Assembly (NCBI GenBank): GCA_949358305.1
Contig: OX442320.1
Location: 4,294,259-4,358,258, forward strand
Source of the DNA: Strigamia acuminata
Taxonomy: Eukaryota > Arthropoda > Chilopoda > Geophilomorpha > Linotaeniidae
Direction: 5' to 3'
Length of the DNA stretch: 64,000 nt
Shown here: positions 36,301 to 46,797 of the stretch, one piece after another
Layout: each line of letters begins with the position of its first letter
Position numbering within the stretch: the stretch's first letter is position 1
The notes under the pieces: generated by a model
The model's input: only the letters and a program-made list of their open reading frames with translations
Told to the model about the DNA's origin: nothing
Database searches by the model: none
Position numbers and translations under genes: made by a program

Positions 36301-37102
36301 TACTTTTGAGCACGATCATTGGGACAGATGCATTGATCAAATTAATTTTGCATTGCACTCTGCACCAAATGTGTCTACCGGTTTTACACCAGCAATGCTG
36401 ACGTATGGCAAGGAAATACGACCTTTTTGGGACAATCGAGATGTGTCTTACGACACCCCATTCGACCCAGAAAGACCTTTTGACGCTGCCAGAATGCTAG
36501 TCGCTAGACACCAAACTCTGATTGCTGCAGCTCTTAAAAATAAGAGTCTGGCCCAAGCAAAACAGAAAGGATATTACGACCGACACCGCAGTGACGAGAC
36601 ATTCGAGGTTGGAGATTTGGTTCTGCTAAAAACTCATCCCCTGTCCAATGCTGCTAATCGGTATGCTGCATCCCTCGAAGATCGCTTTGAAGGACCATAT
36701 GTAATTACCAAAGTTTACAATCCAAATGTATATGTTTTAGCTAAACCAATAACTTTACAAGTTAAAGGCTCTTACAATATTGTACAATTGAGAAGGTTCA
36801 TTCCTTCGGAAGAAAAAGCTCAGTGGCCTATTCAAGACAAGGATGATGAAGAAGTTCCTGAGAACCAACCTGCAAATACTGGAGCAGCAACAATCTTGCC
36901 ACAACCAGTACGACCAGTGGATACGGATATCGCAATCAAATTGCCAACACCCGTAAAACCTTGGAGAAATCCAAAGAAGAACAGGAATTTGCCCCTGCCG
37001 AACATGGATTTGCAAAAACCCACGGCAGCGTGGCCAAAACCGAATTTGAATTCAAAAAGACCTCAAAGGAATCACACAATACCAATACGATATCGTGATT
37101 GA
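33311..37102 (+). CDS. pol: Pol of the plus-strand element
   Basis: The open frame has 1263 codons in the -1 phase relative to gag, intact to its TGA. Protease is LMDTGATHRYIS (DTG at 93-95). RT has KKDGGYRLCIDFRWLNK, FSTLDLTKGYYQIKL, TRMPFGLCNAPSAFQ and YLDD at 431-434. RNase H has IHTDASGGGLGAVLMQ and VETDHHALRFLM. Integrase has the HHCC zinc domain (HDHPMAGHGGIEVT, then CDRCQRC), the DDE core (GIDLIGPLPR, SDNGPQF near 948-954, Glu in TNLTERVNRN) and a C-terminal GPY/F-type module (DRFEGPYVITKVY). All catalytic residues are present. The ATG at 33311 is within gag, so expression by frameshifting is likely. Confidence 0.95.
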   Translation: MATNDGKRGGAVARDNRVTDDCALTIILVPTIEDMEDSLFDVSSPKEPDPRIVFSTKPEIDHVNVALKSGRSITPLPYIKATLNGLKVTALMDTGATHRYISGGMLKKLDLLRFMTPFLTNRVVYTGDRPTRPIGTITMPLKWQGGELPVTFTVLPSASEFILLGCSWIMENRIVINLTQREYFHLDFPHETFPFDDPPSPEEMGNAIMDKWDALVTESKNPSVSSAELRERLLARSNLSAKQRFQISQLVNKHRHVFSDKAGCHPTLEHPIPTGDAPPFKCKDRPMNPKKAEIYRELVAELLRDGWAEPCEGSYKNPPVIVAKKDGGYRLCIDFRWLNKITIKDVYQMPSISMILACLGGKKFFSTLDLTKGYYQIKLKPSDKRKTAFSTSDGTYQFTRMPFGLCNAPSAFQRMMDQVLGKAQHKWALAYLDDIIIFSDSFEEHLQHLDDILSKLDANKLTASPSKSFLCPEELNFLGFTMSNGNYSPNNDKVEAIIDYPTPSSVKQLQRFIGMVGFYAALIPKLSITQKPFFALLKKDVKWQWSEECNTAFEYLKNQLAVGIMLPLPDFARNFTIHTDASGGGLGAVLMQLDDHGALRPVAYASRTLQGAENNYSTTDLECLAVVWAVDKFKPYIEYSEFQVETDHHALRFLMTMENPAGRLARWAMKLQNENFTIKYRKGTDNQVADALSRVSLDNGNPLEGKATLEEVMEPVALAYLSNEIDDSMSFENIISQQRADKHLSKLIEWLELGDDQPRPELPKFLEDKQYDCTLTRKGMLIIYAPFRTDFFEEEEEDLGTGFKIFIPPSLQLTALQLIHDHPMAGHGGIEVTLERLKRVYFWPGMQKDVKHHVASCDRCQRCKPIQRKPKGLMIPTSPKIGRFEKIGIDLIGPLPRTSNRNRFILVIVDYATGWMEATPLRSSKMVVIAPILKRFFSNHGCPRFMLSDNGPQFISDVYQTLCDDAGVVPLKTTPYHPQTNLTERVNRNIKIMLRIFTFEHDHWDRCIDQINFALHSAPNVSTGFTPAMLTYGKEIRPFWDNRDVSYDTPFDPERPFDAARMLVARHQTLIAAALKNKSLAQAKQKGYYDRHRSDETFEVGDLVLLKTHPLSNAANRYAASLEDRFEGPYVITKVYNPNVYVLAKPITLQVKGSYNIVQLRRFIPSEEKAQWPIQDKDDEEVPENQPANTGAATILPQPVRPVDTDIAIKLPTPVKPWRNPKKNRNLPLPNMDLQKPTAAWPKPNLNSKRPQRNHTIPIRYRD
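33326..33376 (+). promoter_or_regulatory. Programmed -1 ribosomal frameshift signal, gag to pol
   Basis: The heptamer GGGAAAC (33326-33332) is in the correct phase: the gag codons are GGA AAC preceded by G. An 8-nt spacer follows. Then a perfect 7-bp stem forms, GCAGTCG (33341-33347) with CGACTGC (33370-33376). Loop bases AGAG (33350-33353) can also pair with CTCT (33378-33381), giving a possible H-type pseudoknot. Slippage here joins gag to pol upstream of the gag stop. Confidence 0.85.
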
Positions 37103-37306
37103 CCACTAGGGGGAACACCTTCGAATTCAAAAATCTGTTCGACCAATCACGAAACGATTACATAGCGTCTGCGGCCCTTGTGCGACGCACCCAAAACGTT
37201 TTTTTATAATACTTAACAAAGGAATCTGCACGAATTCATCATTCTCGCAGCGACAGGCAACTAGCAAGTTACTTTCCATTCTTTCTCGACTTCAAAACTA
37301 TTCGAA

Positions 37307-38470
37307 ATGGATAAATATCCAAAAGGAACCCGCACGAAATGTCCAGTATGCTTAGGAAAGAGATTCACGCGACACGAAAATTGCGCTTTTACGCAATGTG
37401 GGAATTGCCTGGGGAAAGGCCACGTGGACGAAAACCATCAACTGGAACGCTTTTTCGAAATCAACATGACCGTCCCCGGTGTGCCGATCTCAGACAAAAA
37501 ACAAGAGATTAGTTGGATGCACGTACGTACACGCGCCGAACGAGACGCAGCTGAGAAGGCATTTTATGCCAAATCGGTCGCGTCAACTTCCACCAGACCG
37601 AACCCGAAGACTGTCCGATCGTCGAAAGAATTAACGACAAAGACGTCAACGAAAAAAATCGCTCAATCATCGGAGAAAACGACCAACATGAACCAAATGT
37701 CTCGTAAATCGACAAAGAGTTCGAAACCGTTTGTGAAAAAGATGACTGAACCGAAGGAATCGAATGGCAATAATTTGCCAAAAGCTGCGCCCGCCAAAAC
37801 GGCGACTGCAGCCAGATCTGAAATCTCCCCAGCTCTCGTAAAAATAAGAGAGACGCTTCGTGCCCAAAATCCAACCTGGTCGAAAGACAAAGTGGTGACG
37901 ATAGCGAAGGAAAAGCTAAAGTGGCAGAAAGTTGCGGATTATAAATTGGAACGAAGACTTCGCGCCGCTCTTGCCGCAGTTGAACGACCCGCGTGCTCGA
38001 ACTCATCGGAAAAATCGCCGACGGAATTAGAATCGACCTGGAAATTGAAATTTCCTACAACTTCACTGCCACACACAATCACGTCGGGTGAAGTAATCGA
38101 AATGACAGAATCTGTCGAAACCCCGGCGGTCGTGATGCCACCACTTTTCGGCGAACGACCGACAAACTTGACTTTCCAAGTGAGTCCGATTAATGACTCC
38201 AAGGAGGTCGCCGTCGAGGATATGACTAATACGCTCGACGCCATGGAAATCGAGCCATCCGAACCAGCTCAGCCGATGATCGGGGAACCGCGAACGTCTC
38301 CTCCGCCCCTTCCGCCGCAAACGAAAACGGAAAAGAAAACCAGATCCGCCGCAAAGAAGGAAAAGAAAGTTCGACGAAACTTGGCGAAAGAACTGCCACA
38401 CGTCGAAGAAGACAAACGCGAGGACGACGAAGATTTACCGCCAACACCCGGAAAATCGCTGGAATCGTAA
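37307..38470 (+). CDS. Unidentified 387-aa ORF with CxxC motifs
   Basis: I do not recognise this protein. It starts MDKYPKGTRTKCPVCLGK. It has two close CxxC groups: CPVC with a later HENC, and CGNCLGKGHVDENH, a knuckle-like CX2CX4HX4H. A Lys/Ser/Thr-rich middle and a basic helical segment follow (VKIRETLRAQNPTWSKDK), and then an acidic and basic tail (KREDDEDLPPTPGKSLES). It begins 204 bp after pol and reads the same way. It could be an extra ORF of the plus-strand element, the gag-like remnant of another element, or a host gene. No introns are apparent. Confidence 0.55.
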   Translation: MDKYPKGTRTKCPVCLGKRFTRHENCAFTQCGNCLGKGHVDENHQLERFFEINMTVPGVPISDKKQEISWMHVRTRAERDAAEKAFYAKSVASTSTRPNPKTVRSSKELTTKTSTKKIAQSSEKTTNMNQMSRKSTKSSKPFVKKMTEPKESNGNNLPKAAPAKTATAARSEISPALVKIRETLRAQNPTWSKDKVVTIAKEKLKWQKVADYKLERRLRAALAAVERPACSNSSEKSPTELESTWKLKFPTTSLPHTITSGEVIEMTESVETPAVVMPPLFGERPTNLTFQVSPINDSKEVAVEDMTNTLDAMEIEPSEPAQPMIGEPRTSPPPLPPQTKTEKKTRSAAKKEKKVRRNLAKELPHVEEDKREDDEDLPPTPGKSLES

Positions 38471-38880
38471 TAGTTCGAAGAAGAATTGGCCAGGTTTTGT
38501 TCGAAAAAACCTTTATAGTGCCAGAAATCGATTGTTGTTTACATTTTTTAAGTGTTTTTTCAATCTTAAATAGCATTTAGTAGTAATAGTCCTAACTTTT
38601 ATTAGAATCTAAGTATTTAAAAGTATTTATACTTACCATTTAATATTAAAATTGCTTAAATAATTACAAAAATCGTTAAAATTTAAAAATTCAAGTGTTT
38701 TATTCATGTTACAAGTGTTGTACAAATTTATTTTTCATAGTATCAAATTGTAGTATTCTCTTCATCCTGGGGGTAAGTGTGCGTTGTTTTTATCGGTGTT
38801 ATTTCCCATTGTTACCTACTGGTGATCCGCGCTCTAGCTGTATCAGCTCATCCGCATTAAAGTCATCTGTTTATCTGTAA
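38471..38880. other. AT-rich stretch before the satellite block
   Basis: No gene is recognised. It may include the 3'UTR of the 387-aa ORF. The boundary to the duplicated block is sharp: homology to the second copy begins at CCTTTTCGCGGATTGGC, at 38881 here and 54013 there. Confidence 0.6.
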
Positions 38881-40337
38881 CCTTTTCGCGGATTGGCTTC
38901 CGCGAAATCCGCATTTCGGGGGTGACTATTCTGGGAATTCCGGGTGGACCATACTCTTCCGAAAAATGTCCGGGGTGGTGTTGGGAGTGTCGATAGACTG
39001 TTTTGTGTCAAGGTTGCCAATTTTCATTTAAGTATTGGAAGGTTCATTTCTGTGCATTCTCATATATTTTTTTCACAGGAGCAACGAGGCGCGATGAAGG
39101 GGGATCAAGCGAGAGTGAATAAAATAAACTCGTTTTTGTCTCAAATGCGCGTTTGCGTTTGTAAATTTGGTTGTCTTGCAACGCGGTGGCGCGTTTGAGT
39201 TTCGTGTTGCGATACAAACACGCACGGGTGCGTATTGGAGTCGTAAACGACTTTCTGTCGCAATGCGATCGCGTATTTGACAAATTTCTGCAGATTTTTG
39301 CCAATATTTGACAATTTTCAGACAAATTTCAATTAATTTTAGAAATTTTTGAGAGATTTCAATAAAAGTTTGAGGAATTTCTTATGCTGACGCTAAAATG
39401 CCAAAAGGAGTCTTAACTCAGAAGAGCACTTTTCCGACCACTTAGGTGTCGGAAAAGCCCTTCCAAAGGTCGCAAAACGTGCTCTACGCGTTTTTTGACA
39501 CTAGAACGGTCGAAAACGAGTCTAAAACTGCTAAGCTGGCGCCTGTAACTTGGCGCATTCGCTGGGTCGCTCGAAAATGAGATTCGAGCGAACCGAAACC
39601 TATGAGAGAAACGCGCCGGCGGAAATATTCGTTTTTACCAATGAATACTTAATAAATCTTCATGGGAATTTAATCCCAATCTACTGTAGGCTTAGGAACC
39701 TTGAATACCAAATAAAAACAAAGGAGCAAAGACGGGAAACAAAGAACAAGGGCCCGACGCCCGTAAATCACCAAAATGGCTATCTGCCAGACACGCTAGT
39801 GGCCTTGAGCCACTTCTAACTTCGTTTTCGAGGTCGTGGGTCTCGAAAACGACTAAACCGAGTGGTGGGAACGATTCCCCGAGGTCTTTTTAGTCAATGT
39901 CGCCCAAAACCCGAATCAACAAGCTAACTTTCAACGAGAAACGAAGACTGGAGCCGAATGCGGTGATAAGCGCTCATTCCAGACTCGTGTAAGCGATCTC
40001 CGCTTAAAGCCAGTTGCTCTGAGCAGACGACGCAATCGCTTACCAAGGAAAAAGACGGGTTTATGGGCTCAAAACCCGACGAAACACTTAAACAGGATCC
40101 AGAAATTACCAAGCGAGTTGGTAAGCTAAACTAAAACTGTAAAATAAGTTGGGGACTTGGTAAAATGCGAGTCTCTCAAACTTTTGTTGCGTCCTGCTCG
40201 CAACACGCGCGATGTACGCGCGTGGCCGCGTGTTGAACGTGCGCACTACGCGCAAGAACCGTACAAACCGAGGTAAAACGAATTAAACACATATCTAATG
40301 CAAAAACAATTATTAAATACATCATTCTTGTTGCTGT
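38881..40337. other. Left single-copy part of the higher-order unit
   Basis: No gene is recognised. It contains GTCGGAAAAG/CTTTTCCGAC arms at about 39431 and 39450, GACAAATTTC-type words shared with the palindrome arms, and a GCGCGC-rich stretch near 40200-40260. ORFs of 60-90 codons here have no recognisable product. It recurs at 54013-55469. Confidence 0.6.
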
Positions 40338-41460
40338 TTGCAAACTTGCAAAACTTGCACCGAATTTGGGCAATTTTTTACAAATTTCAGCAGATTTTTG
40401 TCTATATTTGACAAATTTCAGCAGATTTCCTCAATCCTCAAACATTTGCTGATATTTCTCAAACATTTTCTAAAATTAATTGAAATCTGTCTGAAATTTG
40501 TCTTGAATGTGTCAAATATTGTCAAAAATCCGTGGAAATTTGTCAAATACTGGCAAAAATCCATGTAAATTTGTCAAAAATTGCCATAATTTGGTGCAAA
40601 TTGTGTTAGATATTGGAAAAATTTATTTTAACGCTTCCAACGCGCCAGTAAATCGCGCGTGCACACGCGTGGATTTTTCGTCATAGTTGGATGCGCGCAA
40701 ACCTCACGTAACTTGCGCCAAAATTTGGCAATTTTTGACAAATTTCAGCAGATTTTTGCCAGTATTTGACAAATTTCCACTGATTTTTGACAATATTTGA
40801 CCCAACAACTGCGCCACGTTCCAGGCGCCGGTTTAGGCATTTTAGACCCGTTTTAGACCGTTTTAGATGGCGAAAACGTTCTCTCCATCATTTTCTACCC
40901 CTGGGTGAGGTTTTCAGCGTTCATGATTGATGAAAAAGCTGTTTTCTAACTAGCTGTCCCATTGCTAGTTTTGGCGTCAGGTTTTAGCAACTTTCCAATC
41001 CGACTCTGTCGTCTGCACGACCTCCAAGACCGTTTTAGGGTTAATTTGAGTCAAATAATTCATTCTGGGGGTTGTTTTGGGTTTTTTACAAGTGTGTTTT
41101 TGTAGTTTTTATTGGTTTCAAACATTGTCAATTCTTTATACAAGTGTAACTTTCATTTCTCTGTATTTTGAGAACTTTGCATTGCAGCAAAGTTCATTTC
41201 TTGCCCCTTAATTATTGTGTAATTGTTGGTTTTCAAGCCCGTTTTTTAACAATAACTTTATTTGAAGTGCCTATTGTTTCAGTCACGTGCTTCCACGTGC
41301 CTTTTATTGTTGAGCAATTTCTTGGGCAGTTGCGCTCCTGTTGCTAGCATTGCCGCGCGTTCTCCGCGCGTGTACTCGCGCGTTTCGCATCACACACATT
41401 CGGGTTCAATGGCCTATCGCGGCGGCACATTGTGTGGCATAGCGCGGCACGTTGCAATTA

Positions 41461-41530
41461 CGTGACGTGGCACGTTGCTGTTACGTGACGCGATAGCCAG
41501 TATTTAAGCAGGGGATTCCATCATCGTTTA
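41461..41530 (+). promoter_or_regulatory. TATA-like segment facing the palindrome centre (left)
   Basis: Two TTACGTGACG words (41451 and 41481) and CACGTTGC precede TATTTAAG at 41501-41508. ATGs in two frames (41536, 41543) start the stop-free 56-bp array. CACGTG E-boxes lie further out, near 41284 and 41297. It looks like a core promoter, but no transcript evidence is available. It recurs at 56593-56662. Confidence 0.4.
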
Positions 41531-41577
41531 CACAAATGCGCATTGCAACGTGGAGGCGCATTCGAGTCCTTTTCCCA

Positions 41578-42290
41578 AGCGAAATTTGTCCTTTTTCAAC
41601 GCGAAATCGTATGCGATTCGCTTTCGAATCGAATACGAGTTTTGTCCTTTTTCAACGCGAAATCGTATGCGATTCGCTTTCGAATCGAATGCGAATTTTG
41701 CCCTTCTTCAACGCGAAATCGTATTCGACTCGCTTTCGAGTCGGATGCGAATTTTGCCCTTCTTCAACGCGAAATCGTATTCGACTCGCTTTCGAGTCGA
41801 ATGCGAATTTTTCCCTTCTTCAACGCGAAATCGTATTCGACTCGCTTTCGAGTCGAATGCGAATTTTGCCCTTCTTCAACGCGAAATCGTATTCGACTCG
41901 TTTTCGAGTCGAGTACGAATTTTGCCCTTCTTCAAAGCGAAATCGTATTCGACTCGTTTTCGAGTCGAATGCGAATTCGTATTCGACTCGTTTTCGAGTC
42001 GAGTACGAATTTTGCCCTTCTTCAACGCGAAATCGTATTCGACTCGTTTTCGAGTCGAATGCGAATTTTGCCCTTCTTCAACGCGAAATCGTATTCGACT
42101 CGTTTTCGAGTCGAATGCGAATTTTGCCCTTCTTCAACGCGAAATCGTATTCGACTCGTTTTCGAGTCGAATGCGAATTTTGCCCTTCTTCAACGCGAAA
42201 TCGTATTCGACTCGTTTTCGAGTCGAATGCGAATTTTGCCCTTCTTCAACGCGAAATCGTATTCGACTCGTTTTCGAGTCGAATACGAGA
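41578..42290 (+). repeat. 56-bp hairpin minisatellite, left array
   Basis: About 12 copies of a 56-bp unit: CCCTTCTTCAACGCGAAATC, then GTATTCGACTCGTTTTCGAG, then TCGAATGCGAATTTTG. Each copy can form a hairpin with arms ATTCGACTCG and CGAGTCGAAT around TTTT. Outer copies carry GATTCG/CGAATC and CTTT variants. One copy at about 41965-41980 is shortened. The plus strand has no stop in any frame, and 56 is not a multiple of 3, so all three frames stay open across the array. Confidence 0.95.
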
Positions 42291-45200
42291 TAGTCGATGA
42301 CCCGTTCCCGGACTTTGACTCGTACGACTCGTATTCGAGATGTATTCGAGATGTATTCGAATCGTATTCGAGTCGCATTCGAGATGGTCGATGATTTCCA
42401 CTCGCTCGTATACGCGTTGTATACGAGCTCGTATTTTGATCGTAATCGTAAACGAATCGTTTACAAGTCGTATACAAGTTGTATACGACGTGTATACACC
42501 TCGTATACGAACGAAGTTTGGAAAATCCACCGGATACTTACTACGACATGAAAACACATAGTAGTCACATACGTCTTATTTGGAAATTGTGTTTTCACAA
42601 ACTTCGTTCGTATATGAGGTGTATACACGTCGTATACGACTTGTATACGACTTGTAAACGATTCGTTTACGATTACGATCAAAATACGAGCTCGTATACA
42701 ACGCGTATACGAGCGAGTGGAAATCATCGACCATCTCGAATACGACTCGAATTCGATTCGAATACGATTCGAATTCGATTCGAATACGAATACGATCAAA
42801 ATACGAACTCGTAACAACTCGAATACGAGATAGTCGATGACCCGTTCCCGGACTTTGACTCGTACGACTCGTATTCGAGATGTATTCGAGATGTATTCGA
42901 ATCGTATTCGAGTCGCATTCGAGATGGTCGATGATTTCCACTCGCTCGTATACGCGTTGTATACGAGCTCGTATTTTGATCGTAATCGTAAACGAATCGT
43001 TTACAAGTCGTATACAAGTCGTATACGACGTGTATACACCTCGTATACGAACGAAGTTTGGAAAATCCACCGGATACTTACTACGACATGAAAACACATA
43101 GTAGTCACATACGTCTTATTTGGAAATTGTGTTTTCACAAACTTCGTTCGTATACGAGGTGTATACATGTCGTATACGACTTGTATACGACTTGTAAACG
43201 ATTCGTTTACGATTACGATCAAAATACGAGCTCGTATACAACGCGTATACGAGCGAGTGGAAATCATCGACCATCTCGAATACGACTCGAATTCGATTCG
43301 AATACGATTCGAATTCGATTCGAATACGAATACGATCAAAATACGAACTCGTAACAACTCGAATACGAGATAGTCGATGACCCGTTCCCGGACTTTGACT
43401 CGTACGACTCGTATTCGAGATGTATTCGAGATGTATTCGAATCGTATTCGAGTCGCATTCGAGATGGTCGATGATTTCCACTCGCTCGTATACGCGTTGT
43501 ATACGAGCTCGTATTTTGATCGTAATCGTAAACGAATCGTTTACAAGTCGTATACAAGTCGTATACGACGTGTATACACCTCGTATACGAACGAAGTTTG
43601 GAAAATCCACCGGATACTTACTACGACATGAAAACACATAGTAGTCACATACGTCTTATTTGGAAATTGTGTTTTCACAAACTTCGTTCGTATACGAGGT
43701 GTATACACGTCGTATACGACTTGTATACGACTTGTAAACGATTCGTTTACGATTACGATCAAAATACGAGCTCGTATACAACGCGTATACGAGCGAGTGG
43801 AAATCATCGACCATCTCGAATGCGACTCGAATACGATTCGAATACATCTCGAATACATCTCGAATACGAGTCGTACGAGTCAAAGTCCGGGAACGGGTCA
43901 TCGACTATCTCGTATTCGAGTTGTTACGAGTTCGTATTTTGATCGTATTCGTATTCGAATCGAATTCGAATCGTATTCGAATCGAATTCGAGTCGTATTC
44001 GAGATGGTCGATGATTTCCACTCGCTCGTATACGCGTTGTATACGAGCTCGTATTTTGATCGTAATCGTAAACGAATCGTTTACAAGTCGTATACAAGTC
44101 GTATACGACGTGTATACACCTCGTATACGAACGAAGTTTGGAAAATCCACCGGATACTTACTACGACATGAAAACACATAGTAGTCACATACGTCTTATT
44201 TGGAAATTGTGTTTTCACAAACTTCGTTCGTATACGAGGTGTATACACGTCGTATACGACTTGTATACGACTTGTAAACGATTCGTTTACGATTACGATC
44301 AAAATACGAGCTCGTATACAACGCGTATACGAGCGAGTGGAAATCATCGACCATCTCGAATACGACTCGAATTCGATTCGAATACGATTCGAATTCGATT
44401 CGAATACGAATACGATCAAAATACGAACTCGTAACAACTCGAATACGAGATAGTCGATGACCCGTTCCCGGACTTTGACTCGTACGACTCGTATTCGAGA
44501 TGTATTCGAGATGTATTCGAATCGTATTCGAGTCGCATTCGAGATGGTCGATGATTTCCACTCGCTCGTATACGCGTTGTATACGAGCTCGTATTTTGAT
44601 CGTAATCGTAAACGAATCGTTTACAAGTCGTATACAAGTCGTATACGACGTGTATACACCTCGTATACGAACGAAGTTTGGAAAATCCACCGGATACTTA
44701 CTACGACATGAAAACACATAGTAGTCACATACGTCTTATTTGGAAATTGTGTTTTCACAAACTTCGTTCGTATACGAGGTGTATACATGTCGTATACGAC
44801 TTGTATACGACTTGTAAACGATTCGTTTACGATTACGATCAAAATACGAGCTCGTATACAACGCGTATACGAGCGAGTGGAAATCATCGACCATCTCGAA
44901 TACGACTCGAATTCGATTCGAATACGATTCGAATTCGATTCGAATACGAATACGATCAAAATACGAACTCGTAACAACTCGAATACGAGATAGTCGATGA
45001 CCCGTTCCCGGACTTTGACTCGTACGACTCGTATTCGAGATGTATTCGAGATGTATTCGAATCGTATTCGAGTCGCATTCGAGATGGTCGATGATTTCCA
45101 CTCGCTCGTATACGCGTTGTATACGAGCTCGTATTTTGATCGTAATCGTAAACGAATCGTTTACAAGTCGTATACAAGTCGTATACGACGTGTATACACC

Positions 45201-46071
45201 TCGTATACGAACGAAGTTTGGAAAATCCACCGGATACTTACTACGACATGAAAACACATAGTAGTCACATACGTCTTATTTGGAAATTGTGTTTTCACAA
45301 ACTTCGTTCGTATACGAGGTGTATACACGTCGTATACGACTTGTATACGACTTGTAAACGATTCGTTTACGATTACGATCAAAATACGAGCTCGTATACA
45401 ACGCGTATACGAGCGAGTGGAAATCATCGACCATCTCGAATACGACTCGAATTCGATTCGAATACGATTCGAATTCGATTCGAATACGAATACGATCAAA
45501 ATACGAACTCGTAACAACTCGAATACGAGATAGTCGATGACCCGTTCCCGGACTTTGACTCGTACGACTCGTATTCGAGATGTATTCGAGATGTATTCGA
45601 ATCGTATTCGAGTCGCATTCGAGATGGTCGATGATTTCCACTCGCTCGTATACGCGTTGTATACGAGCTCGTATTTTGATCGTAATCGTAAACGAATCGT
45701 TTACAAGTCGTATACAAGTCGTATACGACGTGTATACACCTCGTATACGAACGAAGTTTGGAAAATCCACCGGATACTTACTACGACATGAAAACACATA
45801 GTAGTCACATACGTCTTATTTGGAAATTGTGTTTTCACAAACTTCGTTCGTATACGAGGTGTATACACGTCGTATACGACTTGTATACGACTTGTAAACG
45901 ATTCGTTTACGATTACGATCAAAATACGAGCTCGTATACAACGCGTATACGAGCGAGTGGAAATCATCGACCATCTCGAATGCGACTCGAATACGATTCG
46001 AATACATCTCGAATACATCTCGAATACGAGTCGTACGAGTCAAAGTCCGGGAACGGGTCATCGACTATCTC
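42290..46071. repeat. 540-bp satellite array, first unit
   Basis: Seven 540-bp intervals. Each is a fixed spacer of about 77 bp (CCACCGGATACTTACTACGA to CTTATTTGGAAATTGTG), an arm of about 140 bp, a junction of about 170 bp and the inverse arm. The sequence is built from self-complementary CpG words such as CGTATACG, TCGAATTCGA and TCGTATTCGA. The junction motif GATAGTCGATGACCCGTTCC faces forward at 42290, 42830, 43370, 44450, 44990 and 45530, and is inverted near 43910 and 46066. The spacer always faces forward. Confidence 0.95.
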
Positions 46072-46749
46072 GTACTCGACTCGAAAACGAGTCGAATACG
46101 AATTCGCATTCGACTCGAAAACGAGGCGAATACGATTTTGCGTTGAAGAAGGGCAAAATTCGCATTCGACTCGAAAACGAGTCGAATACGATTTCGCGTT
46201 GAAGAAGGGCAAAATTCGTACTCGACTCGAAAACGAGTCGAATACGATTTCGCGTTGAAGAAGGGCAAAATTCGTACTCGACTCGAAAACGAGTCGAATA
46301 CGATTTCGCGTTGAAGAAGGGCAAAATTCGCATTCGACTCGAAAACGAGTCGAATACGATTTCGCGTTGAAGAAGGGCAAAATTCGTACTCGACTCGAAA
46401 ACGAGTCGAATACGAATTCGCATTCGACTCGAAAACGAGTCGAATACGATTTCGCGTTGAAGAAGGGCAAAATTCGTACTCGACTCGAAAACGAGTCGAA
46501 TACGATTTCGCGTTGAAGAAGGGCAAAATTCGCATTCGACTCGAAAGCGAGTCGAATACGATTTCGCGTTGAAGAAGGGAAAAATTCGCATTCGACTCGA
46601 AAGCGAGTCGAATACGATTTCGCGTTGAAGAAGGGCAAAACTCGTATTCGATTCGAAAGCGAATCGAATACAATTTTGCGTTGAAAAAGGACAAAAATCG
46701 TATTCGATTCGCTTTCGAATCGAATACGAGTTTTGTCCTTTTTCAACGC
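46072..46749 (-). repeat. 56-bp hairpin minisatellite, right (inverted) array
   Basis: This is the inverted counterpart of the left array, stop-free when read inward on the minus strand. Its outer end is a long hairpin at 46679-46749: GCGTTGAAAAAGGACAAAAA opens the left arm, and the inverse arm ends TTTTGTCCTTTTTCAACGC. Confidence 0.93.
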
Positions 46750-46797
46750 TTGGGAAAAGGACTCGAATGCGCCTCCACGTTGCAATGCGCATTTGTG

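Larger units (their letters stand above)
28768..37102 (+). mobile_element. Second Ty3/gypsy-type LTR retrotransposon, no 3' LTR found
   Basis: The layout is a probable 5' LTR (28768-29402), a leader of 2.1-2.4 kb, gag, pol in the -1 frame, and no second LTR copy anywhere downstream in the window. The right edge is set at the pol stop because no terminus can be seen. AGGGGGAACA at 37110 is a possible purine tract, but no LTR follows it. Either the 3' end was lost when the satellite block formed or the element was truncated earlier. Confidence 0.8.

Noticed and set aside
41578..42290. CRISPR-like array (regular 56-bp repeats with palindromes)
   Set aside because: There are no variable spacers, the units are contiguous, and the genome is eukaryotic.
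42190..46785. Dozens of ORFs of 70-280 codons on both strands in the satellite block (Arg/Tyr/Ser-rich, e.g. 173 codons repeated every 540 bp)
   Set aside because: They follow the repeat period, appear on both strands and in several frames, and arise because the CpG-rich words contain few stops. No domain or codon-use signal is seen.
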